Of a stretch of 64,000 nt of DNA, positions 16,444 through 24,828 are shown one piece after another. Below the pieces are notes generated by a model. The model was not told where the DNA came from. It ran no database searches and saw only the letters and a list, made by a program, of their open reading frames with translations. The number at the start of each line of letters is the position of its first letter. Positions within the stretch are counted from its first letter, which is position 1. Origin of the DNA: Rikenellaceae bacterium (GTDB taxonomy: Bacteria > Bacteroidota > Bacteroidia > Bacteroidales > Rikenellaceae); NCBI GenBank assembly GCA_015060065.1, contig SUZF01000001.1:1-64000 (forward strand), in the 5' to 3' direction. The translations under genes were made by a program, and so were the position numbers.

Positions 16444-17799
16444 CTACTCCGCAGTTGGGAAGAGCGAATTTTCGCTCGGTTTTGCAGGGGTCACTTCATT
16501 ATCGTCTTTGAGAGTCTCCTTGCTCGTCGAGTTTATATCGACAATAAACTTCACATTACGACGCTGATAAGCCGGAGTATTCAGCAGAGCCTGAATATTC
16601 TCATAGCGCGAATTACGACTTCCCAAAGTGGGGCGAGGCTCCGCTACCGACGGCTTTGCAGCAAGTGTCGGGGCGGCTTTGCGCACAGGCTCCAAGGTGG
16701 GTGTGTCGGTATGACGCTCACTATTAGGTTGCACCGGAACGGTCATCGGAGGAATTATGCTCTTCATCACATTAGCACCCTCCTCCACATCGTCAATAAA
16801 TCGGGTAGCAATGATGACCAATTCGAGAGAATCTCCCAAATGAGGCTTCTCGCTGGCTCCCCAGATTATTCGAGCCGAATGGACATTGCCGTTCTCGTCT
16901 TTTGTCGAAGCCGCATTCTGAACACAAGTCAGGATATCGATAACCTCCTCGTAGATAAGTTTATCGAGCGACTCGGTTGCAATATTTATCAGGATATCGC
17001 CCGCACCGAGAATCGACTTGCTATCCAACAGCGGGGATTGCAGAGCAAGTTCAACAACCTCACGCGCACGTTCCTCGCCACATGCCGTAGCAACGCCCAT
17101 GTGAGCGCGACCACTCTTGCTCATAACCTTCTTGACATCGGCAAAATCGACATTTACCAACGCCGTCTTGACCGTGATAATCTCGGCAATACCCTTGGCT
17201 GCCGATGCCAACACGTCGTCAGCCTTGCTGAATGCCTGACGTAACGACAGTTTGCCAAACATCTCGCCTATGCGGTCATTATCGATAACCAGCAGCGAAT
17301 CGACATATTTCGACAACTCGTCAATGCCGCGGAAAGCCTGCTCATATCGCTCCACTCCCTCCAATTTCAGAGGAGAGGTCACGATTGCCACCGTGAGGAT
17401 ACCCATCTCGTGTGCCAACTTGGCAATCACGGGAGAGGCTCCCGTACCCGTACCTCCTCCCATACCTGCGGTAATAAAGAGCATCTTGGTACCCGTAGCC
17501 TCAAAGCAGTTACGCAGTTCGTCCAATGCGTTAATTGCTGCTTCACGACCTCGTACAGCATCGTTTCCTGCACCCAATCCGTCGCCAAGCAGAATCTTTC
17601 GAGGCACAGCATTGCCATCCAGCGCATCACGGTCGGTGTTGCAAACCATAAAGTTTACACCCGTGATGCCCATGTGCCACATATTATTCAGGGCATTGCC
17701 ACCGGCACCACCAACTCCCGCAACCATAATTATTGAGGAGTTTCCGCGTGCGGCTCTCAACTCATCCACTAAATCTTCTCCCATATTTTTTTCTCTCAA
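16444..17799 (-). CDS. ftsZ: Cell division protein FtsZ
   Basis: The tubulin-like GTPase that forms the division ring. The 451 residues contain GVGGAGGNALNNM, the GTP-binding signature GGGTGTGASP and the T7-loop NVDFADVKKVM. The GTPase core is about 20-340, followed by a variable linker (PVRKAAPTLAAKPS..) and a short tail with TPAYQRRNVKF. Start at Met1 or Met6 (17784); the upstream gap to ftsA is 62 bases. The start of gldE lies one base beyond the stop. It belongs to the murG-murC-ftsQ-ftsA-ftsZ order of the dcw cluster. Confidence 0.97.
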   Translation of the reverse strand: MREKNMGEDLVDELRAARGNSSIIMVAGVGGAGGNALNNMWHMGITGVNFMVCNTDRDALDGNAVPRKILLGDGLGAGNDAVRGREAAINALDELRNCFEATGTKMLFITAGMGGGTGTGASPVIAKLAHEMGILTVAIVTSPLKLEGVERYEQAFRGIDELSKYVDSLLVIDNDRIGEMFGKLSLRQAFSKADDVLASAAKGIAEIITVKTALVNVDFADVKKVMSKSGRAHMGVATACGEERAREVVELALQSPLLDSKSILGAGDILINIATESLDKLIYEEVIDILTCVQNAASTKDENGNVHSARIIWGASEKPHLGDSLELVIIATRFIDDVEEGANVMKSIIPPMTVPVQPNSERHTDTPTLEPVRKAAPTLAAKPSVAEPRPTLGSRNSRYENIQALLNTPAYQRRNVKFIVDINSTSKETLKDDNEVTPAKPSENSLFPTAE

Positions 17800-17861
17800 C
17801 TTTTCTGTTTTTTACTCTGTACAGCCTCTTTCGTCTTCTGCACCAACTCTCCGACTCGCGA

Positions 17862-19364
17862 CTAAATAATCTCGTCATCTTCATCTGCTCGGTCGAAGGT
17901 CTTATTGATACCGTCGGTAAGTTTTTTCAGCATATTGCCAAACTTGCCCCAGCCCGAACCGGTCGAGCCTGACGAACTGCCCTCTCCTTCCGTTGCCGAA
18001 GGTGTTACATTATTCGGCTCCGCTACCGCATCCGAAACAGGTGTATTTCCAACACCATTCTGCTCCGGAGTCGTCGCAGGAGTAGGCATTTGCGACGGTG
18101 TGTGGGTTGCAGTCGGGGTCGGGGTTGGTGTTGATGCTGTGTAGGGATATCCCGCAGGTCGCGGAGTTCGAGGCTCCGGTGCTACATACCCCATAGGCTT
18201 CGGGGTCACGGCACAGACACCCTGCTCGGCACCCTTCAACAGCAACGACACGGCTGCCGTATGCTCCGGACACTCGATACCGCTGCGCGAGTCCTCCTCC
18301 AATCCGCTCGTCGCGGTGGCAACACGCACATCGTAACCCGTAACGCGGTGGAACAACTCCTCGATATGCTCTATCGCTGCCGAGCCACCGGTCAGCACCA
18401 AGCCAAACGACAGACGTCCCGCATAGCCCGAATCTTTGATTTCGGCCTTCACAAACTCGGCAATATCCGTAAGGCGAGCCTCGATGATGGCTGCCAGATT
18501 ACGACGCAGAACTCCCTTCGTGCGATGTCCCATACTCGGAATCTGGATAAGTTTCTGCTCCGACACAAACTCCGCAATAGCCGAACCACACTTACGTTTC
18601 AGGCTCTCGACATTTCGTTCCGGAATGCCGTGCATCTTAATATCGCCATTTATCGCACTACCTCCCATAGGAATCGTTGCTATATGGCGAAGGATATTTC
18701 CATGATATACCGCCACATCGGTCGTGCTGCCTCCGATATCCACCACAGCAACACCCTCCATACGCTCATCCTCCGAGAGCAGTGACTCGGAGACAATCAT
18801 CGAGTTGGCATAAACCCCTGCCAACTGCAATCCCGAATGGCGGAACGCCATATTCAGACGCTCCAACGGAGTCTTCTCGCAGAGAATAAAGTTAAACGTG
18901 GCGGATAACTGACGGCTGAATGCCCCCACCGGGTCGGCAACCTCGCGATTGCCATCAACCACATATCGTTGCGGGATACGCTCCATAATCACCTCGTTTT
19001 CGGGGGCAACAACCTCCTTCATTCGCAGGAAGAGGGCATCCACATCCGACTGCGAGATTCCGTTTTGCGGCTCACGGATATAGACATGGTCCGAGAGCGA
19101 AGCACAACGGATAAAGGCTCCCGAAACACCGGCATACGCCTCGCTGATGCGTATTCCCAACTTCTCTTCCGCCTCCATCTTGGCTGCCCTTACACACTCG
19201 CTCACCTGATTGATATTCTCAACCATTCCGGCATTGACACCCTTCGACGCCTTCTCTACAAGCGCCTCCACGACCATATCGCCTGACTCATTCTTCGAGC
19301 CGACAACTACCACGATATTCGATGAACCGACATCGATTCCGACTATATAATTTTTCTTTTCCAT
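17862..19364 (-). CDS. ftsA: Cell division protein FtsA
   Basis: Actin-like ATPase that ties FtsZ to the membrane. Start chosen at 19364 (MEKKNYIVGIDVGSSN), four bases after the ftsQ stop, giving 500 residues; the longer frame from 19397 would overlap ftsQ. ATP-binding blocks GIDVGSSN, VVDIGGSTTDVAVY and LVLTGGSAAIEHIEELFH are all present. After the core (about 400) comes a low-complexity Pro/Thr linker (TPTPTPTATHTP) and a C-terminal amphipathic segment (GWGKFGNMLKKLTDGINKTF) typical of the membrane-targeting helix, ending in acidic residues. The long linker makes it larger than the 420 residues of E. coli FtsA. Confidence 0.96.
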   Translation of the reverse strand: MEKKNYIVGIDVGSSNIVVVVGSKNESGDMVVEALVEKASKGVNAGMVENINQVSECVRAAKMEAEEKLGIRISEAYAGVSGAFIRCASLSDHVYIREPQNGISQSDVDALFLRMKEVVAPENEVIMERIPQRYVVDGNREVADPVGAFSRQLSATFNFILCEKTPLERLNMAFRHSGLQLAGVYANSMIVSESLLSEDERMEGVAVVDIGGSTTDVAVYHGNILRHIATIPMGGSAINGDIKMHGIPERNVESLKRKCGSAIAEFVSEQKLIQIPSMGHRTKGVLRRNLAAIIEARLTDIAEFVKAEIKDSGYAGRLSFGLVLTGGSAAIEHIEELFHRVTGYDVRVATATSGLEEDSRSGIECPEHTAAVSLLLKGAEQGVCAVTPKPMGYVAPEPRTPRPAGYPYTASTPTPTPTATHTPSQMPTPATTPEQNGVGNTPVSDAVAEPNNVTPSATEGEGSSSGSTGSGWGKFGNMLKKLTDGINKTFDRADEDDEII

Positions 19365-19368
19365 AATT

Positions 19369-20466
19369 CTACTTCGAGCATACGACCTGTCCGTCATATT
19401 TTACGTTTATGGTCGAATAACTATCCCAGCCGCGATTATTCAGACCCTCCTTATAGAAGTGCAGAAGTTTCTCGAACTTACGCTCCACATTATCTATACT
19501 GCCGAAAAGTATTGTGAATTTCCCGCTTCGTGGAACCAACTCCAACTCCAAGTCTCCTCCGGATGTGGTCTCGGCAACTATCTGTACTATCTCCGCCTGC
19601 CAGAAGGCATCATCCTCAATCCACTCCACAAAGTTAATGAGTTTCAAGAAATCTTCATATCTTTTCTCTATCTTTTTTTGCTTTCGATACTCGGCATCCT
19701 GACGAGCCGTAACAGCCTCCACGCAACGCTCCAAGTAGCGTCTCTTACGCCTGATTTCGCGTCTCTCACTATCCTTCTGCGCCCTCAATGCCCGAACCTT
19801 CTCGGCAAACTCCTCGTCATCTTGCCACAGACCCTGCTTGATACGCTTTTTATTCACCTCGTCCAACTCTTCGAGCAACGCCTTATCCTTGTCGTAGTAA
19901 GGATGTTTCTCCTTCTCGATGGCTGCAATCCTCTTCTCGGATTCGGCTATCTGCAAATCGATATAATCGCGCACATTACCCTCATAATTCGCAGGGAACG
20001 GAGGTCTGTATCCGCCCGTCACCACCGGCACATAGAGAGCCGATGCCGAGGGAGAGCGAAAGACATACCCTTCATCGGTCGTATAGGTATCGTAACCATC
20101 CAACATCAATCGCAACATCGGGCGACGCTGGCTAACTTCGATATGCAACTCTCCGTCATAGGTAACATAAGCATTCACCCTATCCACAAATCCATTCTTG
20201 GCTATCATCTGCTCTATGCCGGAGAGATTAACCTCCTCGGCAGGCGTTCCGATAGTGCTGATACCGCTATGCAGGAGCCACTCGCGCACCTTACGGCTCG
20301 ATACCAGATGTCCATTGGCAGAACTGTCTGCAATCTCGATTTCGACACTGCGCACAACCTGTTCGGTCTTGTGTCTGCGCGACACCACCGCCGAGCATAT
20401 CACATACCCGACGACAACGACCCAAATGAGTGTCAATAGCGCATATCTGCCGATTTTCTCTTTCAC
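19369..20466 (-). CDS. ftsQ: Cell division protein FtsQ/DivIB with a charged insertion
   Basis: A single-pass membrane protein of the divisome (FtsQBL complex). Helix at about 8-29; a POTRA-like region (about 38-115, VEIEIADSSANGHLVSSRKVREWLL..GFVDRVNAYVTYDGELHIEVSQRRP); the beta domain follows with DEGYVFRSPSASALYVPVVTG. At about 164-265 the beta domain is split by roughly 100 residues that are almost all charged (AESEKRIAAIEKEKHPYYDKDK..RREIRRKRRYLERCVEA), predicted helical or coiled coil. The domain then resumes with LKLINFVEWIEDDAFWQAEI. Ordinary FtsQ proteins are about 250-280 residues; this one is 365. Spacing to murC is 22 bases. Confidence 0.88.
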   Translation of the reverse strand: MKEKIGRYALLTLIWVVVVGYVICSAVVSRRHKTEQVVRSVEIEIADSSANGHLVSSRKVREWLLHSGISTIGTPAEEVNLSGIEQMIAKNGFVDRVNAYVTYDGELHIEVSQRRPMLRLMLDGYDTYTTDEGYVFRSPSASALYVPVVTGGYRPPFPANYEGNVRDYIDLQIAESEKRIAAIEKEKHPYYDKDKALLEELDEVNKKRIKQGLWQDDEEFAEKVRALRAQKDSERREIRRKRRYLERCVEAVTARQDAEYRKQKKIEKRYEDFLKLINFVEWIEDDAFWQAEIVQIVAETTSGGDLELELVPRSGKFTILFGSIDNVERKFEKLLHFYKEGLNNRGWDSYSTINVKYDGQVVCSK

Positions 20467-20488
20467 TCGTTCTGCCCCTGTTGCTCTA

Positions 20489-21868
20489 TTATCTATTTTT
20501 CAACGCCTCGGCAATCTTTGCACAGCAGGCATCGATATTTCCTGCTCCGAAACTTACCACCACATCAACGCCCATTCGCGCCACCTCCTCTGCCAGCTCC
20601 TCTCGCTCGACAATACGGCACGGAGCCGTAACCTTCGCAGCGATAATCTCGCTCGTGATTCCCTCGATAGGCTCTTCGCGTGCCGGATATATCGGCAGCA
20701 GCACAACCTCATCCGCCTGCGACAACGCCTCGGCAAACTCCACATAGAGGTCGCGCGTGCGAGTGTAGAGGTGCGGTTGGAAGAGTGCCGTAACCCTGCG
20801 TCCGGGGAACATCTTCTTGACCGAAGTAATTGTTGCCGACAATTCGCGCGGGTGATGAGCATAGTCATCCATATAGACCACCTCCGGAGTGTTGATATAA
20901 AACTCGAAACGTCGCTTCACGCCCTCAAACTCCGCCAACGCCTTGCGCAGTCGCTCCTCGTCGAGCGTCTTGCCCTCGCTCTGTGCTGCACACCACAACA
21001 TCGCCACCGCAGCCACCGAGTTCTCGATATTTACCCAACCCGGAATACCCAATCGGCAATTCTCGATGACCCCTGACGGAGTCACAATGTCGTAGCGATA
21101 CATTCCGCCACCCACCAACTCCACATTACGGGCATAGAAGTCGCACGGCTCATCATACGAATAGCGGTAGGTTGTAATGTCGGGGTTATCAATCTCGATA
21201 TCGACTCCGTTCTTGATTACGAGGTGTCCATTCGGGCGAATCTGTCGCACAAACTGCGAGAAGGCCTCCTTCACAGCCTCGTATGTGCCATATATGTCGA
21301 GGTGGTCGGCATCTACCGACGTGATGACCGCCACATCAGGGTTCAGTCGCAGGAACGAGCGGTCAAACTCATCCGCCTCAACCGCCAAGCGACGACCCGT
21401 ACCAAGCACCAGATTGCTTGCAAAATTTTTGGAGATTCCGCCCAAGAAGGCGCTACCCTCATTGGCTACTTCGTGATTGAGCCACGCCACAAGCGTCGAG
21501 GTTGTGGTCTTGCCATGCGTTCCTGCCACAGCCATCACATACTTGCCCTGCGAGAGGTATCCGAGCATCTGCGAGCGTTTAACCACCTCGAAGCCCTGCT
21601 CACGGAACCACTGCATCTGGCTATGGTCAGCCGGAACTGCCGGAGTATAGACCACAATGGTCGAACTCTTATCGCGGAATGCGGTCGGAACAGCCTCGAC
21701 CGACTCGTCATAATTCACATCGGCACCCTCCGCCTCGATTGCTGCCGTCAGCGGCGTGGGCGTGCGGTCGTAGCCTGCCACACGCTTGCCTTCGTGCATG
21801 AAGTAGCGAGCCAGCGCGCTCATACCGATACCGCCAATTCCGACAAAATATACGTTTTGAATCTCCAT
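20489..21868 (-). CDS. murC: UDP-N-acetylmuramate--L-alanine ligase
   Basis: Adds L-alanine to UDP-MurNAc, the first amino-acid step in peptidoglycan precursor synthesis (cytosol, ATP-dependent). The 459 residues show the N-terminal Rossmann motif (YFVGIGGIGMSALARYF), the Mur ligase P-loop (VAGTHGKTTTSTLVAWL), EADEFDRSFL and the C-terminal domain (YMDDYAHHPRELSAT, FQPHLYTRTRDL). Length is normal. Its ATG follows the murG stop by one base, so the pair is coupled. Confidence 0.97.
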   Translation of the reverse strand: MEIQNVYFVGIGGIGMSALARYFMHEGKRVAGYDRTPTPLTAAIEAEGADVNYDESVEAVPTAFRDKSSTIVVYTPAVPADHSQMQWFREQGFEVVKRSQMLGYLSQGKYVMAVAGTHGKTTTSTLVAWLNHEVANEGSAFLGGISKNFASNLVLGTGRRLAVEADEFDRSFLRLNPDVAVITSVDADHLDIYGTYEAVKEAFSQFVRQIRPNGHLVIKNGVDIEIDNPDITTYRYSYDEPCDFYARNVELVGGGMYRYDIVTPSGVIENCRLGIPGWVNIENSVAAVAMLWCAAQSEGKTLDEERLRKALAEFEGVKRRFEFYINTPEVVYMDDYAHHPRELSATITSVKKMFPGRRVTALFQPHLYTRTRDLYVEFAEALSQADEVVLLPIYPAREEPIEGITSEIIAAKVTAPCRIVEREELAEEVARMGVDVVVSFGAGNIDACCAKIAEALKNR

Positions 21869-21869
21869 A

Positions 21870-22970
21870 CTACCCTATAACTTTTTCTATCTCTGCCACT
21901 ATGCGGTCTGCCGAGTCCGCAATGGCGAGTTTTTCGATATTCTTCGCAAGTTCGCTCAACCTTTCGGAATCAGCAAGCAGTGCAAGAGCCTCCTTTATGG
22001 CACACTCCACAGCCTCGCTGTCGCGCACCATCGTAGCCGCTCCCTTCTCGACAAGCGCCATTGCATTCTTGGTCTGGTGGTCCTCCGCCACATTGGGCGA
22101 CGGCACGAAGAGGGTCGGCTTGCCAACCAGACACAACTCCGATACGGTACAAGCACCACTGCGCGAAATCACAAGGTCTGCCGCCTCGTATGCGTAGTCC
22201 ATACGCTCGATAAATGCTCCCTGCCAGATATTCTTGGTCGGATGCTTGGCAAGAAATTCACGCATCTCACGCTCGTAGAACTTTCCCGTCTGCCATATAA
22301 CCTGCACGGGAGCCTCTCCGTCGAGCGAAGCCACCCATGCCTTCATCATATTGTTAAGCGTGCGGGTACCAAGCGAACCTCCCACAACCAATACCACGGG
22401 CAACTCTGCCGAGAATCCATAGTATTCGAGGGCCTTGCTATGCTCTACCACACCTCGGCCAAACGTGCCACGCAACGGATTTCCCGTCATGACAATCTTG
22501 TCGGCAGCGAAGAATCGCTCCATTCCGTCATAAGCCACACAGATACGCTTCGCCTTGCGCGCAAGAATCTTGTTCGCCACACCCGCAAAGGAGTTCTGCT
22601 CCTGAATCACGGTCGGCACACCCATCTGCTGCGCTGTCCATAGCACCGGACCACTTGCATAGCCGCCAAAGCCGACAACCGCATCGGGTCGGAAGCGACG
22701 TATAACCTTTCGCGCTTTCAGCACACTGCCAATCAGGCGGAACGGCACGGTGAGGTTTTTCCACGTAAATTGACGCTGAATACCGAGAATCGGCAGACCG
22801 ACAATATCGTAACCGAGAGCCGGCACCTTCTCCATCTCCATCTTCCCCTCGGCACCGACAAAGAGAATCTCGACATCGTTACCATAACGACGTTGCAGAG
22901 CCTCCGCCACTGCCACTGCCGGGTATATATGACCACCGGTACCTCCACCGGAGAGAATTATTCGCTTCAT
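21870..22970 (-). CDS. murG: UDP-GlcNAc:lipid I N-acetylglucosaminyltransferase
   Basis: Makes lipid II from lipid I on the cytosolic face of the membrane. The 366 residues have the family marks: N-terminal GGGTGGHIYPAVAVAEAL, VVGFGGYASGPVLWTAQ, EQNSFAGVANK, then the donor-binding ISRSGACTVSELCLVGKPTLFVPSPNVAEDHQTKNA. Start ATG at 22970 with a good promoter about 100 bases upstream. It is the first gene of the operon; murD and ftsW, which often precede murG, are not here. Confidence 0.97.
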   Translation of the reverse strand: MKRIILSGGGTGGHIYPAVAVAEALQRRYGNDVEILFVGAEGKMEMEKVPALGYDIVGLPILGIQRQFTWKNLTVPFRLIGSVLKARKVIRRFRPDAVVGFGGYASGPVLWTAQQMGVPTVIQEQNSFAGVANKILARKAKRICVAYDGMERFFAADKIVMTGNPLRGTFGRGVVEHSKALEYYGFSAELPVVLVVGGSLGTRTLNNMMKAWVASLDGEAPVQVIWQTGKFYEREMREFLAKHPTKNIWQGAFIERMDYAYEAADLVISRSGACTVSELCLVGKPTLFVPSPNVAEDHQTKNAMALVEKGAATMVRDSEAVECAIKEALALLADSERLSELAKNIEKLAIADSADRIVAEIEKVIG

Positions 22971-23071
22971 AGTTGGGTTAAATCACTCTTTTCATCGACT
23001 TTAAGCATCTCTGTCTGACCATTTTTGACCCCTGCCCACACAGCGAAGGTCGCCAACAACCGAAAGATTTA

Positions 23072-23103
23072 CAAAAGTAGCGAAAATAAGATGAACCGAC
23101 AAA
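23072..23103 (-). promoter_or_regulatory. Promoter of the murG-ftsZ division operon
   Basis: On the minus strand TTTG (plus-strand CAAA, 23100-23103), exactly 20 bases of spacer, then TACTTTTG (plus-strand CAAAAGTA, 23072-23079). Both elements match the Bacteroidota primary sigma consensus. The leader to the murG ATG is about 100 bases. The surrounding 22971-23207 gap holds no credible gene; a 69-codon frame there is compositionally random. Confidence 0.75.
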
Positions 23104-23207
23104 TAAAAAAGCGAAGAAAAAAGAGGAAAAATAAAATGTTCGGAAATTAAACATAAGAAGGGACGGATTCAACCGCCCCCACATCATTTACCAAAGGTAA
23201 AAACTCG

Positions 23208-24746
23208 CTATCTTCCCCAACTTTCGCGGTCGAGGGTGCGGTAGGTTATAGCCTCCGAGATGTGCGCAACCCCGATATTCTCCTCACCGGCAAGGTCGGC
23301 AATCGTGCGGGCAACCTTGATTATGCGGTCGTGGGCGCGAGCCGAGAGATTTAGTTGAGCCATAGCCCTTTCGAGCAGGGCGCGTGAGCGTTCATCCAGC
23401 GGGCAGTAGTCGCGCAACATCTTCGAGTTCATCATCGAGTTGGTATGGATGCCGAGTCCGCGGAATCGCTCGGACTGGATACGTCTGGCTCGGACAACTC
23501 TCTCGCGTACAGCCTCGCTCGACTCCTCCTGACGCTCGGACATCATCTCTGCAAGGGGTACGGGTGTAACCTCGATATGGAGGTCGATACGGTCGAGCAG
23601 AGGACCCGAAATTCGCGACATATAGCGATGTACTGCCGAGGGTGGGCAGGTACACTCCTTGGTCGGATGGTTGTAGTAACCACAAGGGCAGGGATTCATC
23701 GATGCCACCAACGAGAAGTTGGCAGGGTATTCGACACTGTATCTCGCACGCGACACGGTAATCTTCTTATCTTCAAGGGGCTGACGCAGCACTTCCAGCA
23801 CATTGCGCCCAAATTCGGGCAACTCGTCGAGGAAGAGTATTCCGTTATGTGCCAGCGACACCTCTCCGGGCTGTGGCGACTGTCCGCCTCCGATAAGTGC
23901 TACTTGCGAGGTCAGATGGTGCGGTGCGCGGAAAGGTCGCCTTGTGAGCAGACCTGCGGAGGCTCCGAGTTTGCCCGCCACAGAGTGTATCTTCGTCGCT
24001 TCGAGAGCCTCATCAAGCGTCATCGGGGGCATAATCGAGGGAAGGCGACGTGCCAGCATTGTCTTGCCCGAACCGGGCGCACCTATCATTATCACGTTAT
24101 GACCTCCCGCAGCGGCAATTTCGAGTGCGCGCTTAACCTGTGCCTGACCCTTCACATCCGAGAAGTCCTCGGCATAACGATTCAGGCTCTCCACACCCTC
24201 AACGACATCAGCACTCTCGGTCGGCTCAATCGCGATATCCCCATTCAGATAGCCCACAACCTCCGCCAGCGAGCGCACTCCGATAATATCGATACCATCG
24301 ACCACAGCCCCTTCGGCGGCATTTTCGAGGGGCAGTATTACGCGCTTCAAACCCTCTTCGCGAGCCTTCACAACCAACGGCAACACTCCCTTCACCGCCT
24401 TCACTCCTCCATCAAGCGACAACTCTCCTGCAAACATCGTCGAGGGCAGTTTCTCATCGACCACCTGCGATGTTGCCGCCAGGATTCCCATTGCAATCGG
24501 CAAGTCGAATGCCGCCCCCTCCTTGCGCAAATCGGCAGGGGCAAGATTGACAACTATCTTCTTGGCAGTCATCCTCATACCGGAGTTCTCGAAGGCAGAG
24601 CGAATGCGCTGCTCGGACTCCTTCACGGCATTATCGGGCAGGCCGACAAGATAGAGGCCAAGACCGCTACCGGCAAGATTTACCTCGACGGTTACGGTCA
24701 CGGCATCAATGCCGACAATGGCGCCTGCATAGGTCTTGACAAACAT
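23208..24746 (-). CDS. YifB/ComM-family Mg-chelatase-like AAA+ ATPase
   Basis: A 512-residue ComM-like hexameric helicase; in Vibrio and relatives ComM aids branch migration during natural transformation. Blocks: N-terminal Lon-substrate-like domain (GSGLGLYLVGLPDNAVKESEQRIRSA type, about 1-190), Walker A GAPGSGKTMLA (about 222-232), Walker B ILFLDELPEF, sensor region ASMNPCPCGYYNHPTKECTC with four Cys suggesting a zinc site, and the C-terminal Mg-chelatase lid (YRTLDRES). dprA and comF, both competence-associated, are also in this window although not adjacent. The start is the only Met with a family-like N-terminus (FVKTYAGAI). Confidence 0.93.
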   Translation of the reverse strand: MFVKTYAGAIVGIDAVTVTVEVNLAGSGLGLYLVGLPDNAVKESEQRIRSAFENSGMRMTAKKIVVNLAPADLRKEGAAFDLPIAMGILAATSQVVDEKLPSTMFAGELSLDGGVKAVKGVLPLVVKAREEGLKRVILPLENAAEGAVVDGIDIIGVRSLAEVVGYLNGDIAIEPTESADVVEGVESLNRYAEDFSDVKGQAQVKRALEIAAAGGHNVIMIGAPGSGKTMLARRLPSIMPPMTLDEALEATKIHSVAGKLGASAGLLTRRPFRAPHHLTSQVALIGGGQSPQPGEVSLAHNGILFLDELPEFGRNVLEVLRQPLEDKKITVSRARYSVEYPANFSLVASMNPCPCGYYNHPTKECTCPPSAVHRYMSRISGPLLDRIDLHIEVTPVPLAEMMSERQEESSEAVRERVVRARRIQSERFRGLGIHTNSMMNSKMLRDYCPLDERSRALLERAMAQLNLSARAHDRIIKVARTIADLAGEENIGVAHISEAITYRTLDRESWGR

Positions 24747-24782
24747 CTTTATAGCGGTTAGTTTGGCCTTTGGCTATTAGCC

Positions 24783-24828
24783 AATTGACAATTGATAATT
24801 GATAATTGACAATTGTGAATTGTGAATT
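24783..24828. repeat. AATTGAN heptamer array between dnaB and yifB
   Basis: Six tandem 7-base units with a fixed AATTG core: AATTGAC, AATTGAT, AATTGAT, AATTGAC, AATTGTG, AATTGTG, then AATT. The last unit overlaps the dnaB stop codon. The same unit occurs at 30532-30570 and, as a short inverted copy, near 41953. Confidence 0.85.

Noticed and set aside
22978..23187. 69-codon ORF between murG and yifB
   Set aside because: Sits over the strong murG promoter and reads as random Phe/Ser-rich sequence.
23445..24761. 438-codon plus-strand ORF opposite yifB
   Set aside because: Shadow of the yifB reading frame; His/Arg/Cys-rich translation typical of antisense frames in this genome.
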